Shown piece after piece: positions 12,076-22,707 of a DNA stretch of 64,000 bases (position 1 is the first letter of the stretch; every line of letters begins with the position of its first letter). The translations under genes were made by a program, and so were the position numbers. Origin of the DNA: Piper betle (Eukaryota; Streptophyta; Magnoliopsida; Piperales; Piperaceae); contig JAURVB010013144.1 in assembly GCA_033002965.1 (NCBI GenBank), forward strand, positions 1 through 64,000, in the 5' to 3' direction. Below the pieces are notes generated by a model. The model was not told the DNA's origin. It saw nothing but the letters and a program-made list of their open reading frames with translations, and made no database searches.

Positions 12076-12537
12076 TTGGCATTTACTAATTCAGGACCGA
12101 AAATTGCCATGACTTTGATAGCCAAATTTTATCATTCTATGAATCGGCAAAGTCGAACTTGTGTGTACGGATTAGTAGATGGACGTCAAGTCAAACTCTC
12201 AACCAATGATATTGCTAAATTCTTAGGTGTTCTGAATGAAAGAGATGCCAATTATTTTGAAAATATAACTTTGGATGTGCTATTTCGGAGATACATTACT
12301 ACAATTGAACTTGGTATAAGTGTACTGAAATTTGAAGTGAGATATAAAAATGCACTGAATGTTAAAGATCTAACTCCAATTGTTTTTACTTTTTGGCTGA
12401 TTGTGGTAACAAATGCACTACCACAAAGAGGATATTTGAATGATGTTAGTAATTTTGAAGTATACTTGCGATGGATGTTTGCCGACCGAAGGCAAAATAA
12501 TCTTCTTGTTTCAATTCTTAATCATATGTTTAAATGA
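12076..12537 (+). pseudogene. Plant transposon-protein-like ORF of LTR remnant (153 aa)
   Basis: The frame begins MAFTNSGPKIAMTLIAKFYH, followed by YGLVDGRQVKLSTNDIAKFLGV, a middle with TFWLIVVTNALPQRGYLNDV, and ends SILNHMFK. The F-Y-x-x-(M/L) start, the R-G/D-x-V-x-(F/L)-(S/D)-x-x-x-(I)N/A-x-x-LG motif and the LPxRG-like motif resemble the putative plant transposon protein domain found in gag-position ORFs of non-autonomous plant LTR elements. This is a family-level guess. Frame-shifted continuations follow at 12643-12879 (acidic, ending VPIVKEILS) and about 12960-13130. The start codon used is simply the first ATG in frame; a stop lies just upstream (GCCTAGAAG). Confidence 0.4.
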
Positions 12538-13501
12538 AGGAACTAAGGAAGATCCAACTTACCATATGTCTGGATGTTAACTTCCATGTTCTTGAAGAAA
12601 TGAAGAGGACTCAATCATTATTGTGGAGATGTTTTAGTTCGAATGATTATCATTGTACCAATTGAGCTTCAGCGAGCTTCCCAAAATAACAAGAGGTCTC
12701 AAACAAAGCATAATTCTCCTGATAATGTTGAAGAGGATAAAAATGCTTCGTATGAGAGAGAACTAAATGAAACCTTGGATGCAATTGATGCAATTCAAAA
12801 TTTTGATTTAGAGTCAGATGATGATCATGATGATAGGCAGATGGAGGATGTCCCTATAGTCAAAGAAATTCTATCCTAGCCGAATAAGCCTGATACTTTA
12901 GTTAATCACTTTGCTTGATTAAATACTTGATTGGATTCAATGGATATTTGATTAATCAATTATGGTGAGCAATTCAGAATGTTCAATAGTCGAATTGGTA
13001 ATTTGGATGATTGGCTAATTTGGATGGATACAAATCAAGAGAGATACATTCGAGATTTTTGTGCTACATATTTGGTGCTTTTAAGGAATAATCATTTTAC
13101 TTCAGATACAGATGGCCCTCCTCGGCAAGAGTAGTATTATTATTTTCTTTAATGTATTTAGTGCTTTTTGATATGACAAAGGGAGAGAAATATCCATTTT
13201 ATGGTTTGCCAAATGTAGGGGGAGTGTGATAATAAATGTAGGGGAGTGTGTTTATTTCGTCGTCTCATAAACTTAGAGTTTATTTTGTTTATTTTAAGAT
13301 AAATAGAAATACTAACACTTTCTTGTAGCTAAAAGAATTTTTTTGAAGCGCACTTTATTATTGAATTTCTCCAAGTGCTAAAGGATTTGTTGGACCTGAA
13401 GAGCTCATGTGAAGAAAATGATTTTTAGTTCTTGCTTTATTAGGATTGACATAAAACCTTACTACAAGCTGCATATGTTGTCATCATAAAAAAAGAGAAA
13501 T

Positions 13502-14704
13502 TGTTAAGTCTCAAATAAGGTAATTTCAAATTTTGATGATGAAACATAAATCATGTAGATTTCATGATGAATTGCTTTATAATAAAGCTCCGTTGAACTA
13601 GAGTAAGTTTATGCAAGTCCAATTGTAATTTATTTATTTCAGAATATTATGATATTTGGATTGAATTTAGACATGTTATAGTGAACATGATGTGAACATG
13701 TTATGAACATGGGCTTGGACATGATCTCGATCAATATAGTTGGACAAAGGTTGAAGCCTTGAAGATTTCTTGAAGACCAAATAGTCAAGTGGAGTCTAAT
13801 GCTTAAATAAGTGAAATCAAACTTGTGTGAGAAGGAAACTTATGTTAGAGTTTGGAGGAACTTTAACATAAATGCTCAAATGGTAGGATATTGCATGAGT
13901 TATGAACTTATATGACTATATAAAGAACTTATTATCCGCCTGGAGGAGTTGCCTAATATTTGAATATTCAAAGTGTTTGAAGAATTAAAAGTTGGAGTTT
14001 CGTTTAGAATAAGATTAAAGTTCTACATTTGGAAAAAAACTTCGGATAAATTTTATTGTGTCAACCTTAGTGCTTTCTAAAGAGATCGGACAATACTTTG
14101 TATATTTCTTGTGTTGTAAAAGATTGTATTGATCTTATAAAAAATTGTTATAAATATGATTGAGTGTGATCTTGTAATGTATGCTTGTATTGTTGGATTG
14201 TTTGTTCACTCCAAGAGTTTAATGTGAGTGGTTATGATTGTAAGCGTTCGGTTAACTTGTGAAGTCAAATTGGAGGTTAAGTGGTGAAAGACAAGCGTGC
14301 ATTATAAAGCCTAATCAGGGTTAAGTGTAGTAAAGGACGAGTGATTTTTAAAACACTTGAGTCTTACTTGGTAAAAGACAAGTTGTACGCTTAAATTGTA
14401 ACACTCATTCGGTTTGGCTCCGACCGTACAATACAGTTGTAAAAGAGAATACATTCCAATTAAGAACCTCTTTAAAAATCCTTGTAATTAAATCATTGTC
14501 CCTACCCTTTTGTGTTTTAGTCGTTTTCGATTCATATACAAATTATTGCAACTTGTTCATCCCTGATGTAATCATTTATATATAATTATTTATATTTATT
14601 TAATATCTCCATAAGACAAGATATTTGATTTCAGGACTAACTCTTTGTTAAGTATTTTTAGATATTTTTTTCGTACTGAAATTGTCTTTTCAATATATTT
14701 AACA
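13502..14704 (+). mobile_element. Putative 3' LTR with TGTTAA/TTAACA ends
   Basis: It starts TGTTAAGTCTCAAATAAGG right after the tract AAAAAAAGAGAAAT and ends TTCAATATATTTAACA, giving perfect TGTTAA...TTAACA termini over 1203 bp. The interior is AT-rich, with a region around 14220-14410 that repeats GTAAAGGAC/GTGAAAGACAAG-type motifs. No second copy (5' LTR) exists in the window, so LTR status rests on the termini and the adjacent purine tract. Confidence 0.5.
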
Positions 14705-15288
14705 ATCATGATATTAATCTATTCGTAAAAGTAAAGAAATTGGAAAAAAGGCCAAGCTATTCAACCATTTCTCATAGTACCGTTTTACATGTGCAAAAAA
14801 TTAGAAATAGTTTCAGCAAGAATAAGCACAACAGGGCACACACATCACTTCCACGTGTAAGATAAAAGAAAACAAATATTATAAGATAAAAACTACATTA
14901 AAAAAGAAGCATATCAAACCATATTAGACATGATTAATATTAGCTCAAGCATACTCTATCAAGAAAGAGGGAGGGGGAATTAATTAGGACATAACACACA
15001 TTGCCCAATAAGATCTTGTTGTATCATAAAAGATCAAATATGTTTAGGATATATTACATTAGTTTGAATATATAAAAAGATTACGTTTGTTAAACATGTA
15101 TTTAAATGTAGAGATAATAATCAACAACTAATTAATAGGTGATGGTAATTAATTGGATAGACAGTGAGATTGAGTGAATGTGTTTTGTGTCAATTACAAA
15201 AGATTATGATCTGTTAACTTGTAGATCACACTAAATAATTGATGGGTGTAAATAGTAAATTAACTAGATTATCAGATTAACCGAGGAG
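14705..15288. other. AT-rich spacer downstream of SOD copy 1
   Basis: No gene or transposon end was recognised. It should contain the 3' untranslated region and poly(A) region of the minus-strand SOD gene, which ends at 15289. No unambiguous poly(A) signal was chosen. Confidence 0.4.
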
Positions 15289-17028
15289 CTAGAGTCTTCC
15301 ACCCCTTTCAAACAGGGCTGATGCCTGAAGCCCAATAACTCCTGCAGAAGATAACTTCCACATCAAGCTATACTGGCAAGATGACAGAGAGAAAAATATT
15401 CTAGGTCCAGGTTAACACTTACCGCAGCCAACTCTGCCACCAGCATTCCCCGTAGTTTTGCTGAGCTCATGACCACCTGGATGAAAAAGGATTTCACGCA
15501 AATTCAGAACAAATCCACTAACCTTACAACATTATTAAACAATAAACACATTGGCACATTAAGCAAGTCACAAGTCAATCTACAAAGACGTCGAAAAGTA
15601 GGGTATAATGAACAGATCAAGAAATTCTGAACCATCACTAATTAATAGTCATGTGAACCGAAAAAGGAAAATCTATACTGGTCAGCAATAGATGTTAACA
15701 TGGAGAAGTTGCAAAATACTTAGAATCTTAACTTTATTTTACACCAAAAATGCCGGAGACATGTCTAATAAATATATGGAGATTATATGAAACAACTTAA
15801 TGGAAATAGTGGTCTCTGGATGCAATAATATTTACAAAATTATTTTGAGACAGTTTAGGAAACTGGAATACTTATGTATAGAGAAATAGCGTTTTTTAAA
15901 AATCCTATATGGCAGAGTAGTGCCAAAACAAAGTCCAAAAAGGGGCAGTTCAAAAAGATACTTGAAAATATAGGTAAAAAGCATGATTCAAGTGTCATGG
16001 AAAAATAGGCAGCCAACTTCAAGCCCAGGGAAAGCATACGATCATATAGACAAATTCTCAAAATAATGAAACAAGCCCTTGGCTTTTATAATTAAACTTC
16101 GTCAAACATTTAAACCACTGTAGCTCCAGCACCATTACCAATGCCCACCAGCATAAATGCTAAGTGAATTCCCTTAGAAACAATGAACATGCAGCAGATA
16201 TCTCAATTTATACCTTTCCCAAGATCATCTGGATTTGCATGAACAACAACGGCTCTTCCAACAACAGAATTGGGCCCCGCAAGAGGAATCTATAAGCTCA
16301 AACAACCATCAGTAAAGAATATTGAAGGTGCAAAATAACTCTTTCCTCGGGACGCAGGTAAAAACACATTACCTGACTGTCTACAATAGTGAATGTTACA
16401 GTACCTATAACACCCACAAAAAGAAGTTGTTTTAACCGTTACAGAAAGGACAAGTTGTACTATGAGAGAAAGAGCAACCAAAATAAGAAGCATTTACCAT
16501 CATCACCCGCTATGACATTTCCAAGGTCACCAGCATGGCGGTTTTCATCCTCAGGAGCACCATGTTCTTTGCCAGCCGGATTAAAATGAGGTCCTAGAAT
16601 TGTATCAAAAGAAGAAGAGTAAGCTTCCATCATGGCCCAAAATAGAGACATAACAGAATAAGAAGCAACATACCAGTAGATATGCAACCATTGGTGGTAT
16701 CACCAAGAGCGTGGACATGAAATCCATGCAGCCCCCGTTGAAGACCACATAGCGATGCAGTAACAGTGGTTGGACCTGTTAAATGGCACAAGAGAGTAAA
16801 CAACAATGAATTGAGTCCTGACAGAGGATTTTAAACACACAAAACAGCACACTAAATTTGAGAAGAAAATCAACTAAAACATCTGTACAACATCACTCTG
16901 ATACATAGCACTCTTAGCTCCATAAATCCTGGCCTGTTACATAAAAACATACCATCTCCTTCCTGGCTGAAGTAAACAGTGCCACTAACACCTTCCTTCC
17001 CAGAGAGAACAGCTACAGCCTTCACCAT
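15289..17028 (-). CDS. CSD1: Cytosolic Cu/Zn superoxide dismutase, copy 1 (stop-loss form, 162 aa)
   Basis: Converts superoxide to oxygen and hydrogen peroxide in the cytosol, using copper and zinc. Seven coding exons on the minus strand join in phase: 17028-16953, 16775-16674, 16593-16498, 16404-16373, 16289-16214, 15476-15423, 15341-15289. All coding introns are GT-AG. The protein starts [16 protein letters not shown] with no transit peptide, which marks the cytosolic type. All ligands are present: copper H45, H47, H62, H119; zinc H62, H70, H79, D82; disulphide C56-C145; active-site R142. Family length is about 152. Here the usual stop after LQA is TCA rather than TGA, so translation runs 10 residues further ([10 protein letters not shown]). 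A tandem paralogue lies at 19951-21537. Confidence 0.93.
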
Positions 17029-17040
17029 TTTTTTTTTGCT

Positions 17041-17046
17041 TGTGAT
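17041..17046 (-). promoter_or_regulatory. 3' part of split miR398-type target site, SOD copy 1
   Basis: The 5'UTR exon that carries the start codon begins ATCACAAGC after acceptor ...GTTAG (intron ends at 17047). Joined to the exon ending at 18040, the leader reads GAGGGGCGTCCTGAG followed by ATCACA. This resembles the known miR398 site in the 5'UTR of Arabidopsis CSD1, which also ends CCTGAGATCACA. The start ATG is only about 15 nt downstream (17028). Confidence 0.7.
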
Positions 17047-18039
17047 CTAACACAACACACAACAATCAGGAAATCCAAAACACAAAAACTCTGAGATGAT
17101 CTTCAAGTCTAGAAATTACTACTACACATACACTATGCAATGCTCTAGTCAGGACATTTTCCCCTCACTTAATGTATATATCATATTAATATAGCTCGTC
17201 GATTTTTCTAGCTTTCATTAAATTTGAGCACACATTATCATTAAATTTATGTAGAGCATGTATTAACCGGAAACACACATATTAGTTCTTAGGGAAAAAT
17301 TAAGGTGAGCTCCACTTCATATAGCTTATATAAGCTATATGACTAATTTGAACCATTTTTAGTGGGTCTCACATACTGAAGTTTATATGAATAGAAAGTA
17401 GAGTGCGTAAACAGAAGGTTGACAAAATTTTATTTTATTTTTAGATCAATATGACATACTTTTAGATTTGGAACAGTGGGACACCAAATAAAAAATGTAG
17501 CTTATATAAGATACATGAGCTGTAGCTCATGTAGATTATATCTAGTTCTTATTATTCCTCTTCCTACAGGTAATACGAATTGTTCTTCATTAATTTTTCA
17601 AATAAAATTCTTCTCCCTATAGGTATTGAATAATGAGTAGAGTTTTATAAGGTCATTACCAGGTGTGACTATAAAAAATAGTAATTATACGCCATCTCTC
17701 TCAAGAAACACCACAAAGCGGCATAAATCTTGCTCCTTCATCACATAACGATTGCATCATCGACTCAAAACAGTCGCAAACAAGCACGTAAAAACTCTCA
17801 ACATGCATCACACTTTTAACACAAACAAAACCACCAAACCCTGCTTCTGCAAATAGAACAGCCAACATCATCAAGCGCAGTACAAAATTCAGACCTGGTA
17901 CTCAACCAGGATATGCCACCATCAAGATTAGAACATAGATAACAAACAAAATCATCAAATTGGTGGCAGAAAGCGCGAAATTGAAGAGTAGAGTAGACTC
18001 AATAAGCTGAAATTAAAGAAAAACGGAAGGATTGAATGC
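17047..18039 (-). other. 5'UTR intron of SOD copy 1, with GC donor
   Basis: A 993-bp intron inferred from the paralogue. The acceptor is TTAG at 17048-17047. The donor is CCTGAG followed by GCATTC at 18039, so it is a GC-AG intron; the paralogue has GTATCC at the same place (22082). It contains a small inverted-repeat element at 17292-17542 that the paralogue lacks. The intron interrupts the miR398-type site exactly between CCTGAG and ATCACA. Confidence 0.65.
17283..17551. mobile_element. MITE-like element in the 5'UTR intron of SOD copy 1
   Basis: Direct repeats TAGTTCTTA (17283-17291 and 17543-17551) flank 251 bp. The inner sequence has imperfect inverted ends of about 44 bp; the best part is CTTATATAAGC on both sides with TGAGCT about 15 bp in. 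A 9-bp target duplication with long inverted ends fits a Mutator-type MITE. The outer ends are poorly matched, so the exact boundaries are uncertain. SOD copy 2 lacks it, so it arrived after the duplication or was lost there. Confidence 0.5.
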
Positions 18040-18054
18040 CTCAGGACGCCCCTC
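18040..18054 (-). promoter_or_regulatory. 5' part of split miR398-type target site, SOD copy 1
   Basis: The last 15 nt of the first leader exon read GAGGGGCGTCCTGAG on the minus strand and are identical in SOD copy 2 (22097-22083). Together with 17046-17041 they form a 21-nt site that differs from perfect miR398 complementarity at few positions. One of these is the same U-for-A difference near the miRNA 5' end that the Arabidopsis CSD1 site has. The site would let miR398 repress this mRNA when copper is low, as is known for plant CSD genes. Confidence 0.7.
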
Positions 18055-18165
18055 GACGGCGGATTCCGATCGAATGGAAGAGACGAGACTTGCGACGGCC
18101 ACGAAGGAGACCGATCTTCATTTGGAATTGTCTAATTTAACCTCAAATTTTTTTTTTATTAATGA
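18055..18165 (-). promoter_or_regulatory. 5' leader and proximal upstream region of SOD copy 1
   Basis: The sequence matches the same region upstream of copy 2 (22098-22230), including CCGATCTTCATTTGGAATTG against CCGATCTTGATTTCGAATTG. Copy 2 has about 25 extra bases (GTGTGGAGAAAGACGGTTTC region). Similarity stops soon after, so the duplicated unit ends here. The transcription start is not determined. Confidence 0.55.
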
Positions 18166-19950
18166 AAGCTCGACTCAAACTTAAAACCACTTCAACTAAA
18201 TAATAATAATTATTTCCGCTTAAACTTGAAGTCGAAAGAGATTAGAGTTAGACACGATCAAAATTTAGCTTAAAATAAATAATTTCGGCATTTAGAATGG
18301 GATTGGCAATAATTTATCATTAATAATGACTTGAGCCCGCAAATAAAATAATAAACTTAAATTATCCATTCAAAGGTAGTTTTATAGCATGCCCAACTTA
18401 TATACTATATAGCTCTTTATTATATATTAGGAATAAGACTATCATTTATTACCCAAGGGTATTATAATTCTATTAAAATTAGGCACAGGTATTGTGCTAT
18501 ACATGAATTATACATGTTAATTGTTAGAAATAGATTTTGATTTTATAAATAAATTCTAAATTAGAAATATAAGAATTTTATATATTGTTTTTATTTTATC
18601 ATATTTTATTTGGTTAATCCACTTACTTTTTAACTTTTATTAATAAAACAAATACCAAAATATCATATTAGTACATATATCGAATCGGTCACCCCGTACA
18701 ATAGAACAAACTTAATGATGTTTATTTAATTATTTAATTTAGAGAGAGGAGCAACGAGGTGAACCGATGTGCAGCTAGGGCTTAAGTGTGAAATTTGAGT
18801 GTATCAGCTTAGCACACGAGGGTATAAGAGTTTTTATATTAATTATTTTTTCTTTTTAAAAATAAGGATTTTTTTACCGAATCATTAAAAAAATGGTTTT
18901 AATTATTATTTATAATTTTAGTATAATAAACTATAATTCATATTTTTAACTTTACAATCAGCTTGCATATTATTGATTAAAATTCAGGGAACAGATAAAA
19001 GTAAATTTAATTCAAAATCATCTCAGATATTATTTTTGTTATATTTGTTTATCCATAAAATTTAAATCCAATAGACAAACACTAACTTTAATCATACATT
19101 TTTCTTTCATGCCCCCTAACACGGTTTAAAATGTGGAGGTAGAACGAAAAAGTTTCTGGCAACCCAAACACAGGAGTTGATGAAGAAAATAGGATGTTAC
19201 ACCCAAATATTACACTTGGCCAAACTTCATCCAATTCGATTCACTTGCATTGTAACTTTTATCAGTACTTGTCGAAAGGAAAAGAGTGTTTTTCAAAGCA
19301 CAGAACTTCAAAGAAGTTACCTCTGGAATATGAAAATTACCATCCATGCTAAAATCCCCCGTGTTTCCAAAGCATTTACCATGAAACAATCAAGCCAAAA
19401 TGCAGAGGAGGATCAGGACTGCTTGAATAGAGTTCTAAGAATTCAGAGTTCTAGGTTCATATCTCGAATTGGACATGACAAATCATGAATTGTTCCTTAC
19501 GTGCAATGATAACATAGTGTCACACCTTGGATCTCAGACATGAAACATTGCAAGGGTGTCAAACCTCACAGCAGTAGAGTCGCAACAATGACAAATCCAG
19601 AACATTAGCCAGATACGTGAAACAAGCACAATGTGAACAAGGCCTGAAATGTCTACCGAAATAAAACTAAGCATGTAGTAATTACTGATAATGTAAGCTA
19701 TGAAGAGAGGGGGGGAAAGCAAAGAAAGATAAATTTGGCAACTGCAGAAAAATAGGAGTCAGAAAAAGAAAAGGAATTCAGCTATTACTCAAAATCACTG
19801 CCATTGAAACTGACATGACAGATCTCATGCCACTAGAAATGATATAAATTATACAAATCAGCAACTTTTGTTTCACTTATTAAGATTGGTTATTGCTTTT
19901 CTTCAAAAGATGCAGTAGGCAATTGATCACAATGGTAGCAGAACAGTAGA
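18166..19950. other. Spacer between the two SOD genes
   Basis: AT-rich sequence of about 1.8 kb. A plus-strand open frame at 19177-19488 has no recognisable domain, and I do not call it as a gene. The 3' part, next to 19951, should include the untranslated tail of SOD copy 2. No transposon ends were identified. Confidence 0.4.
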
Positions 19951-21537
19951 TCACGCCTGAAGGCCAATAACCCCTGCAGAGGAAAGCCACATTGTGCTAA
20001 ACTGACAAACTACGGAAGGAAAAAGAATATGCTAGATGCAGATTAACACTAACCGCAGGCAACTCTGCCACCGGCATTCCCCGTACTTTTACTGAGTTCA
20101 TGTCCACCTGGATGAAAAAGGATTTCATGCAAATTGAGAACATATCTAGTAACCATACAACATTATGAACATAGATCACATTGTCAAATTAGCTGTGCCA
20201 CTAGTCAAGCCATAAAGATGGTAAACATGTATAGTTGACAGATCAGGAAATTCTACACCATCACTATTTTCCGTGAATTTTTCGATATATGTATTCCTTG
20301 TAGCAGTTTTGGTTTAAAATAAAGTTACCATTCTAAGTATTTTGTGACTCATCAACGATAACATCCATTATTGACTAATATAAATTTTCCTTCATGATAA
20401 TGGAGGTTGGGGTCCAGTGGATGCAATAACAGTTACAAAACTAAATGAGGTATTTTTAAAATCTGAAATATTCAGGTGGAGAAAAATAACATCTCCTTGT
20501 AGCCCTGATCGGAAGATTAATGCCAGAGCAAACTCTGGTAGAGGGTAGTAAAATGAGACACTTGAAAATATATTAAAAAAGCATGGTCATTTATCAGGTG
20601 CCATGGAGAAACAGGCTTTCAATTTTAAGTGGGGGAAGTATACGATAATGAAGACAAATTACAAAATAAAGAAATAAGCATTCGGCTTTGTAATGAAACT
20701 CCCCAAAAATTTTAATCACTTAAGCTTCAGCCACTAGCACAATGCTAAGTAAGTTCCTCAAGAAAACCATGAAAATGAAGCATACCTTTACCAAGATCAT
20801 CAGGATCAGCATGGACAACAACAGCTCTTCCAACAACAGAATTGGGCCCCGCAAGAGGAATCTATATGCTCAAACAACTATCGGTAAAGAATTTTGAAGG
20901 TGCAAAATACTCATCCCTTGGGATGCATGTAGAACACATTACCTGACTGTCTACTATAGTGAATGCTACAGTACCTATAACACCCACACAAAAAAATTGT
21001 TTGAACCATTTCAAAATGCCAAATTGTGAAATGAAAGAAAACACTACAAAAGTAACAAAAATTTACCATCATCACCGGCTATGACATTTCCAAGGTCACC
21101 AGCATGACGGTTTTCATCCTCAGGGGCACCATGTTCTTTGCCAGCAGGATTGAAATGAGGTCCTGTAAAGATTTGCATTGAAAGGAGGGTAAGCTTCCAT
21201 CATGGCTGAACAAAGAGACATAACAAAATAAGAAGCAACATACCAGTGGACATGCAACCATTGGTGGTATCACCAAGAGCATGGACATGAAACCCATGCA
21301 ACCCGGGTTGAAGACCACCAAGCGATGCAGTAACAGTGGTTGGACCTGTTAAATGGCACAAGAGAATGCACAACAAAGAACTATAGTACAATAATAGTAA
21401 CAAAAAAACAATAATACTCAGCCATATAGCCCAACTTTTAGTCTGTTACAGAAAACCTTACCATCTCCTTCCTGGCTGAAGAACACGGTGCCACTGACAC
21501 CCTCCTTCCCAGTGAGAACTGCAACTGCCTTCACCAT
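19951..21537 (-). CDS. CSD1: Cytosolic Cu/Zn superoxide dismutase, copy 2 (152 aa)
   Basis: Same enzyme and exon structure as the paralogue at 15289-17028. Coding exons on the minus strand: 21537-21462, 21345-21244, 21162-21067, 20974-20943, 20861-20786, 20107-20054, 19973-19951, with exon lengths 76, 102, 96, 32, 76, 54 and 23. All splice sites are GT-AG. The protein starts [16 protein letters not shown] and ends VIGLQA, the standard 152-residue length. Metal ligands H45, H47, H62, H70, H79, D82, H119, cysteines 56 and 145, and R142 are all present. Differences from copy 1 include C35G, R39P, I57M, T95A, T135S and G144A. Only conservative or surface-type changes are seen, so both look functional. 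Confidence 0.95.
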
Positions 21538-21548
21538 TTTTTTTTGCT

Positions 21549-21554
21549 AGTGAT
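21549..21554 (-). promoter_or_regulatory. 3' part of split miR398-type target site, SOD copy 2
   Basis: The second leader exon starts ATCACTAGC. Joined to 22097-22083 the site reads GAGGGGCGTCCTGAG then ATCACT. It differs from copy 1 only at the last base, opposite miRNA position 1, which usually matters little. Confidence 0.65.
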
Positions 21555-22082
21555 CTAACATAGCACACGTCAATCAGGAAAACCACACAAAAAAACTCAG
21601 AAATAGCCTTCAAATCCATCAATGACTAGTACATTAATACTATCCAGTGCTCAAGTCATATCATTTGTCCCTTATTTAATTTCAAACAATTACCAGCAAA
21701 AAAAAGTTATAGCATACCATCTCTATCAAAATCATTACAAAGAAACATACATCTAGCTCTTTATTCACATAACAACAATAGCAACAATAGCAACCACTCA
21801 ATCAGTCACCAACGAGTTCACAACAGCCTTAACGTGCATCACAATTTTACCACAAGATTACCATTCAACCTTGAGTCCAAGGACAAGTCAATAAATATCA
21901 TTAAGCATCCTTCAAGCAGAAATTCAGACATAATAATGATGCACACTAAGAAAGCCACCATCAACATTAGAACATAGATAATAACAAGCAAAATCATCAA
22001 ATTGCTAGCATAGAACGCGAAATTGAACTGCAAAAATATATTCAGTGATTGGAAATTGAAGAAGAATGGAAGGATCGGATAC
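21555..22082 (-). other. 5'UTR intron of SOD copy 2
   Basis: A 528-bp GT-AG intron: donor CCTGAG followed by GTATCC at 22082, acceptor GTTAG at 21556-21555. It lies at the same place as the 993-bp intron of copy 1 and splits the miR398-type site the same way. It lacks the 0.25-kb inverted-repeat element found in copy 1. Confidence 0.65.
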
Positions 22083-22097
22083 CTCAGGACGCCCCTC
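22083..22097 (-). promoter_or_regulatory. 5' part of split miR398-type target site, SOD copy 2
   Basis: GAGGGGCGTCCTGAG on the minus strand at the end of the first leader exon, identical to copy 1 (18054-18040). The upstream leader and promoter sequence to about 22230 is shared with copy 1. Confidence 0.65.
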
Positions 22098-22261
22098 GAC
22101 GGCGGAACTCGATCGAATGGGAGAGGTGAGACTTACAAAGTGTGGAGAAAGACGGTTTCTCGACGGCCGACGAAGAAGACCGATCTTGATTTCGAATTGT
22201 CGGATATAACCTCCCACCTACCACTTTCTTCACTACTTTTTGGAGAGTAAAAAGGTAAATT

Positions 22262-22707
22262 GACTTCGGTGGCTCGTTGTTGCCTAAAATTAAAATAAAA
22301 TTATACAATATAAAAAATATTTATTTATTTTTAACAAAAAAATACACATTTATATATACTCTAAAATTTTTCTTACAATATAAAAGGACAAGTTGTTTTT
22401 AATAGAAATAATAAATATACCTTTTATTAAGAACTAATAAGTGTATTTCTTATTAATTAATATTGCTGACCCAACCATTCCAAAGAAAAAATTAGATAGG
22501 TTCGATTTATGGCCAGTGAGGCCTCCTAAAAGGATCTACTAAATTCATCACATTATTCCAAAGGATCAAAGGACTAATTATTAATAGAATCCCTTACCAA
22601 CTTTATAGGAAATACCCTTTTGGTCAAGGACTTTCAAACGAATTGTTAGCTAAACTTGCACCGATAAATAACCAACGCACGATGACTATGAAAAGTATGG
22701 TAATACT
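22262..22707. other. AT-rich region upstream of SOD copy 2
   Basis: No gene seen. It lies between the SOD leader and the inverted LTR ends at 22708, and may include distal promoter sequence of SOD copy 2. No specific element, including copper-response GTAC clusters, was convincingly identified. Confidence 0.4.

Larger units (their letters stand above)
11424..14704 (+). mobile_element. Remnant of a non-autonomous LTR element with a plant-transposon-protein-like ORF
   Basis: The right end is a probable 3' LTR (13502-14704) preceded by a purine-rich tract AAAAAAAGAGAAAT. The body contains one larger plus-strand frame (12076-12537) and frame-shifted continuations to about 13130. No reverse transcriptase, integrase or zinc knuckle is visible, so the element would depend on another for movement. 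No 5' LTR is recognisable to the left: another LTR fragment ends at 11423 and sequence of this element starts soon after. The element is therefore truncated at the 5' side. Confidence 0.5.

Noticed and set aside
19177..19488. A 103-codon plus-strand frame in the SOD spacer
   Set aside because: No domain, no paralogous copy, lies in noncoding spacer with atypical composition for a gene.
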